A DNA stretch of 64,000 bases from assembly GCA_031296935.1 (NCBI GenBank), contig JAVDPD010000001.1, positions 1 through 64,000 on the forward strand, read 5' to 3'. The DNA is from Cerasicoccus maritimus (GTDB taxonomy: Bacteria; Verrucomicrobiota; Verrucomicrobiia; Opitutales; Cerasicoccaceae). Shown here one piece after another: positions 46,336 to 55,061 of this stretch (positions within the stretch are counted from its first letter, which is position 1; each line of letters starts with the position of its first letter). Under the pieces are notes generated by a model that was given only the letters and a program-made list of their open reading frames with translations, searched no databases and had not been told where the DNA came from. A program made the position numbers and the translations under genes.

Positions 46336-46905
46336 CTAGTCGCCGATTTTAACGGTGGACTGACCGGAGCCGCTGGATGATTGCGGGGCGGGGGCGGTCT
46401 TCTTTTTGCTCACTTGGACGCCAGCGTTGACGGATTCAATTTTTTCGATGAGCGATGAAACCTTCACTTGGGCGTTGTCGATGACTATGCTGAAGATCAG
46501 CGCCTTGTCAGCTTTGATTGGTAGGCCTTGCACGCGGGCGTCTTCTTCAATGTCCACAAAAACTTTGGCTGACTGCTTATCATCGGCGATCTGCGCTTTC
46601 ACGCCTTTAAAATTGTAGGCATAGTATTCGGTGTTGGCGAAAGACTCTTTGAGAAAAGGCACATACTGCGGCAGGCGCATGCTACGGGTGCCAGCGGGCC
46701 CTTCCACCACGGATGAAATGAGCGTAACCGAGATGTCTGGGGCTGCTTGTTGGATGAGCACGGCGGGGTCACCGGATAGGTAGGCGCCGCGGCGGGCATT
46801 GAGGAAATCCACGACGACTTGCTTATCGATTGCATCGATTGCGTTCGCGGTCAGCGTGGATAGCATCACGGTGCCTAAGGCCAGAACTCGGAGAAAAGTT
46901 TTCAT
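46336..46905 (-). CDS. Hypothetical secreted protein, NTF2-like pattern
   Basis: Protein of 189 aa with a signal peptide (MKTFLRVLALGTVMLSTLTANA). The body reads like a SnoaL/NTF2-type alpha-beta cone (VDFLNARRGAYLSGDPAVLIQQ, then AKVFVDIEEDARVQG), with a Ser/Thr/Pro-rich Lys-containing tail. ATG at 46905 is used to place the signal peptide. Convergent with msrA, stops 22 bp apart. Function unknown. Confidence 0.68.
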   Translation of the reverse strand: MKTFLRVLALGTVMLSTLTANAIDAIDKQVVVDFLNARRGAYLSGDPAVLIQQAAPDISVTLISSVVEGPAGTRSMRLPQYVPFLKESFANTEYYAYNFKGVKAQIADDKQSAKVFVDIEEDARVQGLPIKADKALIFSIVIDNAQVKVSSLIEKIESVNAGVQVSKKKTAPAPQSSSGSGQSTVKIGD

Positions 46906-47096
46906 GGCGAGAGCATCAATGCATTGGGCGGAAATGACAAGGTTTTGCGGCGTGAGGGATTTTGCCGTGTTCATTCACAAAGACTACCTACTGTGCGTTT
47001 TTTTGTGGTACGTCTTCGATCTTAAGTAAGCGTTAATCTGCGTTTTGATAGCTTGCCGCCCCGTCAGCCTTGGGCTGGCGCTTTTCACATATCAAA

Positions 47097-50000
47097 ATGC
47101 ACATGGATTGCCAATACACTACCACACTAAGCCTCCGTGGCACCTACTTGGGTGCCGCAGTTTTGGCTTTGGCTCCGATCTCTACCAACGCGACTATAGT
47201 GGTCACCGGTGCTTACTCACCAACTGAGCCCTTCTGGTCGGACGGTGGCGACGCTGGAACTGATGGCGTCATTGCGGCCTATGCCGACGGAGGGCTGACT
47301 GTGAGTGGCGGCTCCCTGCTGGAGTTGGCTAGCGGCGGCATCGGTGGAACATCGGGCAACACCGGCACGGCGCTTGTAACTGGCAGTGGTTCGCAGCTAA
47401 ATGCTGAAGAATTGGCCATCGGCGTGGAAGGCATCGGCTATTTATCTGTCAGTGACAGTGCCGTTGTTTCGTTAGACTACGACACGGTGCTGGGCTACGC
47501 ATCGTCGTCTGCGGGCTATCTGACGGTGGATTCCAACGCCCAACTGAGCACAGGCGACACGCTACTGGTCGGTTATGAGGGCTATGGTGAATTGACGATT
47601 TCCAGCGGTGGCAATGTCAGCGCTAGTTTTGCTAATGTGGGCGTCTATGATGAGGCGGAAGGCTTGGTTAATGTGACGGGTTCAGGCTCGGAGCTTGAAT
47701 TAGTCACCGTCGATGGCGAAAACGATACGGGCGAGTTATACGTAGGTCGTAGCGGAGTGGGCACCCTGGAAATCTACGATGGCGGTCTGGTGACGGCGGA
47801 GTTTGTTGATTTCGGCTACAACGTGGGCTCCGAAGGATACCTTAAGGTGGATGGTACGGATTCGACCCTCGACTCGGAGGGCGACATAATTTTCGCCGAT
47901 TTTGGCTATAGCGAGGCCGTCATCAGCGATGGTGGTAAGGTTTATGGCGACGTCTTGTTGTTCGGTTGGGAATCCGTTGGCGAGGCGAAGGTCGTGATCA
48001 CCGGCGCTGGCTCGCTTCTGGAAAGCGCAGACTCGATGTTATTGGGCCTCTTCGGCTCGGGCACGATAACGGTGTCCAATGGCGGCGCGCTCAAGAGTGG
48101 CAATGATATTTATATTGGCTCCGAGGCTGACTCCGAAGGCTACCTGACGGTGACTGGAGCCGACAGCACGCTCACCGTTGTAGATAATATTTACCTTGGC
48201 GATTACGGCTACGGCGAGTTGACGATCAGTGATGGCGCTTATGCCAGCATCGACGATTTTTACCTTGGCGATGAGACAACGGGCGACGGGCATGCCCTGA
48301 TCACTGGCGCTGACACAGTGGTCGACATTGCGGACGATTTAGGTGTGGCTGACGAAGGTTCGGGGGATCTGCATGTCAGCGCGAGCGCAGAGCTCAATGT
48401 TGGAGACGATTTAATCGTGGGTGACGCGAGTGGATCCGAGGGAGAGGTAACGTTGACCGGGACAGGCACGGCGGTTAACGTATCGGAAGACTTTGTGGTC
48501 GGGCTTAGTGGAGCCGGTGACGCGTTGATTGATGATGGCGCCACAATCAGCAGCTTTTATAGCCTCATTGGCGCTAACCAGAATAGCTTTGGCAGTGTCC
48601 TCATTGACAATGGCGGCAGTTGGACCACGAGCAAAATTTTCTATGTTGGTTTTGAAGGAGAAGCCTATTTGACCGTGCAAAATGGCAGTTCGCTGAGCGC
48701 CGATGATCTCCTCATCAGCGCAACGAACACGAGCTATGGTGAGGTGACAATTTCTGGAACTGAGACGAAGCTGATAGTGGGTGATGAAATTTCCGTTGGT
48801 CGCTATGCGACCGGTTTCATGCTGATGGACGAAGGCGCGACAGGTACGGCTGCGCGCCTGCGGATTGGCCATATGGACACGGGCGATGGCGATTTGACGC
48901 TGTCTGGCGGCGCCAGCTTGACGCTCAGCGCGCAGGCAGAAATCGGCTTTTACGGCGAGGGTGATTTACTGGTGGAGGACAGTGCAACATTCATTAGTGA
49001 CTCTGCGTCGATTGGTGTGGAGACGGATGGCATTGGCCGTGTCACGGTGCAGAGCAACGGCTCGTGGACGATTACGGATACCCTGGAGATTAGCGGTGGG
49101 GGTAAAGGCTACCTAACGGTCGATAGCGGTGGTTCGGTTAACGCGGACAGAGTTGCTATGGCCTATTCCGAGGGCGGCTATGGCGAGTTGACCGTGCAAG
49201 GTGGCGGCGTCTTCACCTCGACTGGCGATATCTCCGTAGGTGAAGGTGGTTCGGGCGTGTTGAACATCCTCGATGGCGGCGTGGTGAATACCGGCGCTGA
49301 GGCTTACGTGGGTAATGGCGAAACCGGTGTCGGCGTGGTCACCGTGCAGGGCTCTGGCTCGCAATGGAACGGTAGCCAAAGCTTGACGATTAGTAACTTG
49401 GGGCAGGGTGAAGTGACTGTAGCCGATGGCGGGCAATTGAATTTCGACCGCGACGTGGTGATCAAGGCGAGCGGCACGTTGAATGTCGTTGTCAGCGGCG
49501 ATGATATGGTCAACACCGGGCTTGGGGGTGAAGAAAGCTGGGGTGAGTTTCTGAATTTTGGCTTAGTCAATTTCATTGCAGATTCCGCGTTGGAGGCCGG
49601 GACCTATGAGCCGATTAACATTGGTGGCTTCGGCTTTTACACCAACGAAGGCACGGTAACGGCGGTGGGCGGCATTTGGGACGACGTAACGTTGCAATTT
49701 ACGGTCAGCGCAGTGGTGTCGTCGGACGCGGCACCGAGCGACCTGAGTGGCCAGCGCGTGAGTTATTTTGAAGACGATCTGGTGGTGGGCTTCGGTAGCG
49801 ACGTCGGCGAGCAGAGCTTTACCGTGACAGAGGTGGCGGTCTCGGAATTGAACGGCCACGAAGTGCTCGGTGCCTATCATTTTGACACCGACATGACGGG
49901 TGCCACGTCGCTCTCGTTCGCGGTGGGCGAGGGGCTGGACGAGTCTACGATCAGCTTGTGGTATCTGGCCGACGGCGAGACGGAATGGGTCATCTACGAC

Positions 50001-50153
50001 TCCGCCTTGTTCGAATACGCCAGCGGCATTGTGACGATCACGGTGGATAGCTTTAGCAGCTACGCGGTGGCCGTGCCGGAGCCAGCAACCTACGCGCTTT
50101 TTGCGGGCTCGGTGTTCTTTATCTGCGCACTACTACGCCGTCGGCGCAATTAG
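47097..50153 (+). CDS. Large PEP-CTERM surface protein with tandem beta-strand repeats
   Basis: Exported protein of 1018 aa. An N-terminal signal region (LSLRGTYLGAAVLALAPISTNA) precedes about 750 residues of imperfect repeats, each roughly 25 aa, alternating so that a double unit of about 50 aa recurs (VTGSGSxL… GYGELTISDGG…). This is the autotransporter-associated beta-helix style. A less repetitive C-terminal domain ends in VPEPATYALF, a hydrophobic helix and RRRRN, a PEP-CTERM sorting tail. Composition is Gly/Asp/Ser-rich and very acidic, with few Lys or Arg. Likely a surface or matrix protein. Its TAG stop is shared with a MITE. Confidence 0.85.
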   Translation: MHMDCQYTTTLSLRGTYLGAAVLALAPISTNATIVVTGAYSPTEPFWSDGGDAGTDGVIAAYADGGLTVSGGSLLELASGGIGGTSGNTGTALVTGSGSQLNAEELAIGVEGIGYLSVSDSAVVSLDYDTVLGYASSSAGYLTVDSNAQLSTGDTLLVGYEGYGELTISSGGNVSASFANVGVYDEAEGLVNVTGSGSELELVTVDGENDTGELYVGRSGVGTLEIYDGGLVTAEFVDFGYNVGSEGYLKVDGTDSTLDSEGDIIFADFGYSEAVISDGGKVYGDVLLFGWESVGEAKVVITGAGSLLESADSMLLGLFGSGTITVSNGGALKSGNDIYIGSEADSEGYLTVTGADSTLTVVDNIYLGDYGYGELTISDGAYASIDDFYLGDETTGDGHALITGADTVVDIADDLGVADEGSGDLHVSASAELNVGDDLIVGDASGSEGEVTLTGTGTAVNVSEDFVVGLSGAGDALIDDGATISSFYSLIGANQNSFGSVLIDNGGSWTTSKIFYVGFEGEAYLTVQNGSSLSADDLLISATNTSYGEVTISGTETKLIVGDEISVGRYATGFMLMDEGATGTAARLRIGHMDTGDGDLTLSGGASLTLSAQAEIGFYGEGDLLVEDSATFISDSASIGVETDGIGRVTVQSNGSWTITDTLEISGGGKGYLTVDSGGSVNADRVAMAYSEGGYGELTVQGGGVFTSTGDISVGEGGSGVLNILDGGVVNTGAEAYVGNGETGVGVVTVQGSGSQWNGSQSLTISNLGQGEVTVADGGQLNFDRDVVIKASGTLNVVVSGDDMVNTGLGGEESWGEFLNFGLVNFIADSALEAGTYEPINIGGFGFYTNEGTVTAVGGIWDDVTLQFTVSAVVSSDAAPSDLSGQRVSYFEDDLVVGFGSDVGEQSFTVTEVAVSELNGHEVLGAYHFDTDMTGATSLSFAVGEGLDESTISLWYLADGETEWVIYDSALFEYASGIVTITVDSFSSYAVAVPEPATYALFAGSVFFICALLRRRRN

Positions 50154-50417
50154 GGAGTGTTTTCAAATTAAAACTGCTGATGGAACGAGTAAAAATGAAT
50201 GCAGCGCCAGGCGGCTTGAACGAAGCGCACTGCAAGTGCGTGAGTGAAAAGCCAACGCAGCGACCTTTCATTTTGACCGTTTAGGCCCCGGATGGCTTTT
50301 TCCCATCAGCTTCGTTATCTTTCGGCCGAAAGGCTTCCAGCCTATTCAACCTCAGATGCCTCGCTGATTGAAAAAATCCATGCCGCCATCAACAGCTTTA
50401 ATTTGAAAACACTCCCT
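50152..50417. mobile_element. MITE copy 2 (about 266 bp)
   Basis: Near-identical to the copy at 27365-27631, with terminal repeats AGGGAGTGTTTTCAAATTAA and the exact complement at the right end (…TTTGAAAACACTCCCT). The left end overlaps the stop codon of the upstream PEP-CTERM gene, as in copy 1. No transposase inside; mobilisation would need a helper element elsewhere. Confidence 0.85.
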
Positions 50418-50493
50418 CGCGTCGGCGGTCCCTGCCGGGGCTGGTGGTTATTGGGCTTGAAAGCCGGTGGGGCGGCGGCATAAACCCAAAGCG

Positions 50494-51573
50494 ATGACGA
50501 GTGAACCCGCGCCCAGCCCAACGCCTGCCTATCGTTTTACGCAGGAGTTGTTCATCGGTGGCTCACCCAAGTCGGGCACCACGCTCCTGCTCGCCTTGCT
50601 GGACAACCACCCGGAACTCGTTGTTTTTCCGGTCGAGATCGCCTTGTTCAACGAGACGCTCAGCCGACTAAAGGACCCGACCTTGGCGGCGATTACGGAC
50701 TACACCCTGGCGCATTCGGAGGTGACTTACATGGCTCGTAGCGCCCGCCCCGGAGCGGACGCCACGCCTGAGCAGCGGGTGGACTTTTCGCAATTTGACT
50801 TCGCCGCCTTCGAACGCGCGCTGAAGCAATACCGCTACCCGGGGGACAACGCCTGCCAGCAACTGCTGCGCAACCTGGGCCTGGCCTATGCGGAGACGCG
50901 GCAGCCGCCGGTGGCGCCAGGCGACTACACGCTCGTCGAAAAAACACCGGCCAACGACTACAACTCTGACAAGCTTTTCGAGCACTTTCCCGAGGCCAAG
51001 CTCTTGCACATTGTGCGCGACCCGCGGGCGGTGTTCGCCTCGCGTCGCCGCCGGTTTATCAAGGGTGGTGGCAAGTATTCCAAGGCCTTCCGACTGCTCA
51101 ATGAGTGGAATCGCAGCGCGTGGCAAGTGACCCGCTATCAAGACCAGCCCGAGCGCTTTCTGTCGATCCGCTATGAGGACTTGGTCAGTGATGCGTCGGC
51201 GGTCATGCGGCGAGTGGCGGACTTTTTGGGTATTGCCTACACTGACACTTTGGAAAGGCCGTCTCGCAACGGTGATTCGTGGGAAGGCAACTCCAGCTAC
51301 GATTCGCGCTTTGGCGGCATCAGCAGTGATCAGCTAGATCGTTGGCGCGGTGAATTATCACTCGGAGAAATTTGGTGGGTGGAGCAGCATTGCGGCAAGC
51401 TCATGCGCGCCTGCGGTTACGATTTGGACAACCCCGAAGCACCGGATGCACTGCATTTGGGGCGGTGGCTCAAGCCATTGCCCGGCGAGTCGTTCTCCGG
51501 CTATTTGCGTGCACGACGTGGGTCGCTGGGCGCGCGCTTTAATCCCGAAAAATATTGGCGGCCAGACCGCTGA
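50494..51573 (+). CDS. Sulfotransferase
   Basis: PAPS-dependent sulfotransferase of 359 aa. The 5'-phosphosulfate loop is FIGGSPKSGTTLLLALLDNHP (near residue 19) and the 3'-phosphate-binding segment is LLHIVRDPRAVFASR, with YEDLVSDASAVMRRVADFLG downstream. Acts on a cell-surface or exported glycan, or on proteins; the substrate cannot be read from sequence. Its start is ATG at 50494, just beyond the MITE, so the MITE lies in its upstream region and could affect its expression. The gene ends 12 bp before the convergent 51586 gene. Confidence 0.87.
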   Translation: MTSEPAPSPTPAYRFTQELFIGGSPKSGTTLLLALLDNHPELVVFPVEIALFNETLSRLKDPTLAAITDYTLAHSEVTYMARSARPGADATPEQRVDFSQFDFAAFERALKQYRYPGDNACQQLLRNLGLAYAETRQPPVAPGDYTLVEKTPANDYNSDKLFEHFPEAKLLHIVRDPRAVFASRRRRFIKGGGKYSKAFRLLNEWNRSAWQVTRYQDQPERFLSIRYEDLVSDASAVMRRVADFLGIAYTDTLERPSRNGDSWEGNSSYDSRFGGISSDQLDRWRGELSLGEIWWVEQHCGKLMRACGYDLDNPEAPDALHLGRWLKPLPGESFSGYLRARRGSLGARFNPEKYWRPDR

Positions 51574-51585
51574 GGAGAGACGCGC

Positions 51586-52302
51586 TTAGCTTTCCCAACT
51601 GCGCTTGATCGCGCCGTCTTTGCGTTGGCCGACGGGCGTGCCCAGAATTTCCATGTAAAGGAAGGCGTCGCGGGCGGCATCAGCATTGCGCAGATTGCGC
51701 TTGATGCGGCGGGTTGATTTGCCGCGACTTGAAAGCGTTTTTTGACGTGAGCTGGAGCCAATTTCCTGGTTCGTCATGGCGTCACCCATTTGTGCCTGTG
51801 CCTTGCGCCGGGCCTCATCGGCGCGGCGCTTGGACTCCTCGATACGGCGACGTTGCTCGGCAAGCTCAGCCTCGTAATCGCGCATAGGCGGCGGCGCTTC
51901 ATAAGCTGGCTGCTGCGGAATGGGCGGTGGCGAGGACTCTCCCGGGCGACCGTAGTCGAGCTGCTTGCGTTGGTATTGCGGCTGCTCCTTAATCGGCGGC
52001 GGACCGGGCTGCTGTTGAGGTGGAGGAGGCGGTGCACTTTGAGGCGCGGGTTGCTCTCCACGTCGTTCGGCGATTTTTCGGCGAATTTCCTCCTGAATGC
52101 GGCGCGTGCGCTCCTCGTCACTGACGGGCTGTGGCTGGCGCTGATATTCCTGACCGCGCTGTTGTTGCTGCGGTGGCGGAGCGGCGTGGCGTGGGCCCGG
52201 GGGGGGCACCTCGTCCTTTTCCTTTTTGGCCCCGACGATTTGCCCGATCAGCCATACCACAAAGACGATGACTGGGACGATGATTTCACCTAAGTTTTCC
52301 AT
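51586..52302 (-). CDS. Hypothetical Pro/Gln/Arg-rich membrane protein
   Basis: Protein of 238 aa with one N-terminal TM helix (about residues 5-24, EIIVPVIVFVVWLIGQIVGA). A low-complexity region (about 35-135) with Pro and Gln runs (PPPQQQQRG, PPPPPQQQPGPPP) follows, then a charged coiled coil (AELAEQRRRIEESKRRADEARRKAQ). The C-terminus is basic. No enzyme domain. It is the last gene of the NfeD-flotillin group and probably a membrane-tethered scaffold, by composition only. Confidence 0.65.
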   Translation of the reverse strand: MENLGEIIVPVIVFVVWLIGQIVGAKKEKDEVPPPGPRHAAPPPQQQQRGQEYQRQPQPVSDEERTRRIQEEIRRKIAERRGEQPAPQSAPPPPPQQQPGPPPIKEQPQYQRKQLDYGRPGESSPPPIPQQPAYEAPPPMRDYEAELAEQRRRIEESKRRADEARRKAQAQMGDAMTNQEIGSSSRQKTLSSRGKSTRRIKRNLRNADAARDAFLYMEILGTPVGQRKDGAIKRSWES

Positions 52303-52326
52303 TATCTGTCTCGTGGTTCGTCGTGT

Positions 52327-53064
52327 TTATTCTTCCGTCTCTTGGCGTTCGGTGTGAAAGGTCTGCATCTTTTCTTGCATTGCAGCGGAAGCTTTCATGA
52401 TTTCAGGCATCATGACTTCAACGGTCTTGGCTTGAAGCTGAGGAGCTTTGTCGATGGTGGCTTGGCCTAGGGGCGTGCTATAGAACTCATTCATCCAGCG
52501 AAGCTCCTCGACGGTGAAAATTTCGGCATAGGCTTTTTCGATGCCAGCTTGCATGGACTTCCAATCCACTTCTTTAAACATCTCGGCCATAGCCTTTTCC
52601 TGAAAGGCGAGTGTCTCTTCGTCGGCATTACCTGCAGCCATCATTTGTTGGCGCATGTTCTTGCTCATGACTTCCATTTGGGAGTCCATAAGCTTGCCGA
52701 GGGTTTCTTCGAAGCGGATGTTCTTAAAGAGCAATGCGGCTTCTTGCCTCGCCTCTTCTTCGGCGGTTGGGCCCGTGGTTGCGGTCATGGTGCCGAGGCC
52801 GACAATGTATTCCTGGCCGTCTTTACTCACAGTTAGCGTCCTGTTTTCACGCTGGTAGCTGACGATCTCAAAGCCCTGAAATTCCTCGCCCAGTTTGCTC
52901 CAGTGGGTGGTTTGCCCGCCGGGAGTGCTGAGGGAAAAGTTCACGGAGTCACCCAAGTCGAGGACGCCGCGCAGCACGATGTCGTTCGTGTATTGCGGGT
53001 CCTTGGCTTGGAGCGGCGCTACGCTTATCGCGAGGACGGCGCTGATGATCGCGAGGGCTTTCAT
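52327..53064 (-). CDS. DUF2059 domain protein
   Basis: Secreted protein of 245 aa with a signal peptide (LAIISAVLAISVAPLQA). N-terminal half is beta-rich; the C-terminal half carries the DUF2059 helical region (EEEARQEAALLFKNIRFEE… then EIFTVEELRWMNEFYSTPLGQATIDKAPQL). The role of DUF2059 is unknown. It is 9 bp after the flotillin gene, in the same operon, so it may act on or near flotillin-organised membrane. Confidence 0.85.
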   Translation of the reverse strand: MKALAIISAVLAISVAPLQAKDPQYTNDIVLRGVLDLGDSVNFSLSTPGGQTTHWSKLGEEFQGFEIVSYQRENRTLTVSKDGQEYIVGLGTMTATTGPTAEEEARQEAALLFKNIRFEETLGKLMDSQMEVMSKNMRQQMMAAGNADEETLAFQEKAMAEMFKEVDWKSMQAGIEKAYAEIFTVEELRWMNEFYSTPLGQATIDKAPQLQAKTVEVMMPEIMKASAAMQEKMQTFHTERQETEE

Positions 53065-53073
53065 GGCTCAAGC

Positions 53074-54096
53074 TTACTGGTTGCCCTGATTGCCGGAGCT
53101 TTGCTCGGGCTTGGCGATGGAGTCGCGCATGTCGGTGTCGGCCTGGATGTTTTCGAGGCGATAGTAGTCCATGACACCGAGCTTGCCGGTGCGGAGGGCT
53201 TCGGCGAGGGCCAGCGGCACCTGGGCCTCAGCTTCGACCACCTTAGCCTGCATCTCTTGCACCTTGGCCTTCATTTCCTGCTCCAGAGCAACGGCGGCCG
53301 CGCGGCGGATTTCCGCTTGGGCTTGGGCCATGTTCTTGTTGGCGATAGCCTGCTCTTCTTGCAGTTTCGCGCCGATGTTCGCGCCGACATCCACGTCGGC
53401 AATGTCGACGGATAAAATTTCAAACGCCGTGCCGGTGTCGAGGCCGCGCTCGAGCACGACCTTGGAAATACGGTCCGGGTTTTCTAAGACAAATTTGTAG
53501 CTCTCGGAGGAACCAATCGTGGTCACGATGCCTTCACCCACACGGGCGATGATGGTTTCTTCGAGCGCACTGCCGACGTATTGGTCGAGGTTGGAACGCA
53601 CGGTCACGCGGGCGCGGGCCTTGACCTGAATACCGTCCTTGGCGACGCCGTCGATGGTAGTGCGGCCGGATTCGCGGGCCGGGCAGTCGATGACCTTCGG
53701 GTTGATCGAGGTGCGCACCGCTTCAAGCACGCTCTTGTTGGTGCCCTTGGTGGCGAGGTCGATCGCGCAGGCACGTTCCCAGTTCAGGGTGATGCCGGCC
53801 TTGTCCGCAGCGATGATTGCCTGAACGGTCTGGATGACGTTACCCTCGGCCAGGTAGTGGGCTTCGAGGAGGTCGGAATCTAGTGATATTCCGGCCTTAA
53901 CAGCAGTGATACGCGCTTCAACGATGAGCTTGTATGGAACGCCTCTAAGACGCATGGCTACAAGTGTGGGAATCCCCACTGTCGCGCCTGATAAATATGA
54001 TCTCAGGAACGTCATGAAGAAAGAAGCAACCAGGAAAAGCAACCCGATTAAGATGATGCCCAAGACGATGAGGGGAATGGTCCAGTGATTATCCAT
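53074..54096 (-). CDS. floA: Flotillin-like protein FloA
   Basis: Membrane-organising SPFH-type protein of 340 aa of the YqfA/FloA family. N-terminal membrane segment (about residues 8-30, [19 protein letters not shown]) is followed by the FloA-specific core ([59 protein letters not shown]) and a C-terminal coiled coil rich in Ala/Glu. It lies next to NfeD-type genes, the standard partner in bacteria. Separate from the SPFH group at 15.5-18.3 kb, which is of a different subtype. Confidence 0.95.
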   Translation of the reverse strand: MDNHWTIPLIVLGIILIGLLFLVASFFMTFLRSYLSGATVGIPTLVAMRLRGVPYKLIVEARITAVKAGISLDSDLLEAHYLAEGNVIQTVQAIIAADKAGITLNWERACAIDLATKGTNKSVLEAVRTSINPKVIDCPARESGRTTIDGVAKDGIQVKARARVTVRSNLDQYVGSALEETIIARVGEGIVTTIGSSESYKFVLENPDRISKVVLERGLDTGTAFEILSVDIADVDVGANIGAKLQEEQAIANKNMAQAQAEIRRAAAVALEQEMKAKVQEMQAKVVEAEAQVPLALAEALRTGKLGVMDYYRLENIQADTDMRDSIAKPEQSSGNQGNQ

Positions 54097-54141
54097 AATG
54101 ATGTTACCTTAGTTAAGGATTATTATATGCTTTGAATAGTT

Positions 54142-54624
54142 CTAAATTTTTTTGACGACAACTCGGAACGCATCACGGGCGACTACTTCCACCTGCGCTC
54201 CCTTATTGAGGTAGCCGCTTTGTGAAAACCCTTCATAGCTTTTTCCGCTAATAATGATGCGGCCGCTGGGAGCCATCGTGGTCAGGGCTTCACCTTGCTG
54301 CCCGATCAGCGATTCCTCTGCCGGTCCATCGTCTGTCCGTGCACCATAGCGGATACGACTGCCGCTGGTGTTAAATAAAAACAGCTTTCGGCCAAATTCA
54401 GTTTTGGGCAACATGCGGTACTCCAAAATGACGATTGCCATAATGATGACCAGGGAGCATATGAACGTAAAAATTGCTCCGAACAGGCCATACTCGCTGA
54501 AAGCGACATAGACTGCGCCCAGCACTGCGCCCACGCCCAGCAGGCCGAGGATGCCGCCGGGCACCACAATCTCGAACGAGATCAGGATGAGGCCGGCGAT
54601 GATGAGTCCGATGATGAGAACCAT
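54142..54624 (-). CDS. NfeD-like protein (C-terminal OB domain form)
   Basis: Short NfeD protein of 160 aa: two to three TM helices (about residues 1-70) and a soluble OB-fold domain (about 95-160; SLIGQQGEALTTMAPSGRIIISGKSYEG…KGAQVEVV). Lacks the ClpP-like protease part present in the 55062 gene. Commonly encoded beside flotillin, with which it is thought to cooperate in membrane microdomains. Separated from the floA start by about 45 bp and from the upstream gene by 13 bp. Confidence 0.92.
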   Translation of the reverse strand: MVLIIGLIIAGLILISFEIVVPGGILGLLGVGAVLGAVYVAFSEYGLFGAIFTFICSLVIIMAIVILEYRMLPKTEFGRKLFLFNTSGSRIRYGARTDDGPAEESLIGQQGEALTTMAPSGRIIISGKSYEGFSQSGYLNKGAQVEVVARDAFRVVVKKI

Positions 54625-54637
54625 GATTTCAGAAAGT

Positions 54638-55051
54638 TTACGCGTGCGTGCGCGACATGTCTTTTACGTCAGCGGGCGCGGTGATTAAATAAATGGGCAT
54701 GAATTGCAGCACCATGATTAGACTTACTACAAAAAACAAATCCAGCTGCGGGGTAAACAAAAACAGGCCATAAAAGCTGATCGACTCCGCCATCGCCAAA
54801 CCGATGATCGACGTGACCAACTGCTGCGGCAGCTGCTTTTGCTTCGGGATTACGACCCAGCGACACACGATTGCAATAGCAGCCGGCACAAGGAGGAACG
54901 GCCACATCATCACTGCCGGCATTGAATTACTCTCGCCGACAACCCCCGGCAGGAACACCCGATAAACTACCACCGACCACGACAGCGCTGCCCAGATCGC
55001 CCAAAAGACGATCTTCTTCGGTGGGGCAGGTTGCATGGCGTGAGTGGTCAT
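54638..55051 (-). CDS. Hypothetical small membrane protein
   Basis: Protein of 137 aa with about four TM helices (near 14-30, 46-66, 80-100, 103-122) and short loops. No named family. ATG at 55051 chosen because the open frame upstream runs through the nfeD gene. It lies inside the NfeD-flotillin group, 10 bp after nfeD and 13 bp before the short NfeD gene, so it is probably part of the same complex or transcript. Confidence 0.72.
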   Translation of the reverse strand: MTTHAMQPAPPKKIVFWAIWAALSWSVVVYRVFLPGVVGESNSMPAVMMWPFLLVPAAIAIVCRWVVIPKQKQLPQQLVTSIIGLAMAESISFYGLFLFTPQLDLFFVVSLIMVLQFMPIYLITAPADVKDMSRTHA

Positions 55052-55061
55052 GGGAGAAAAT

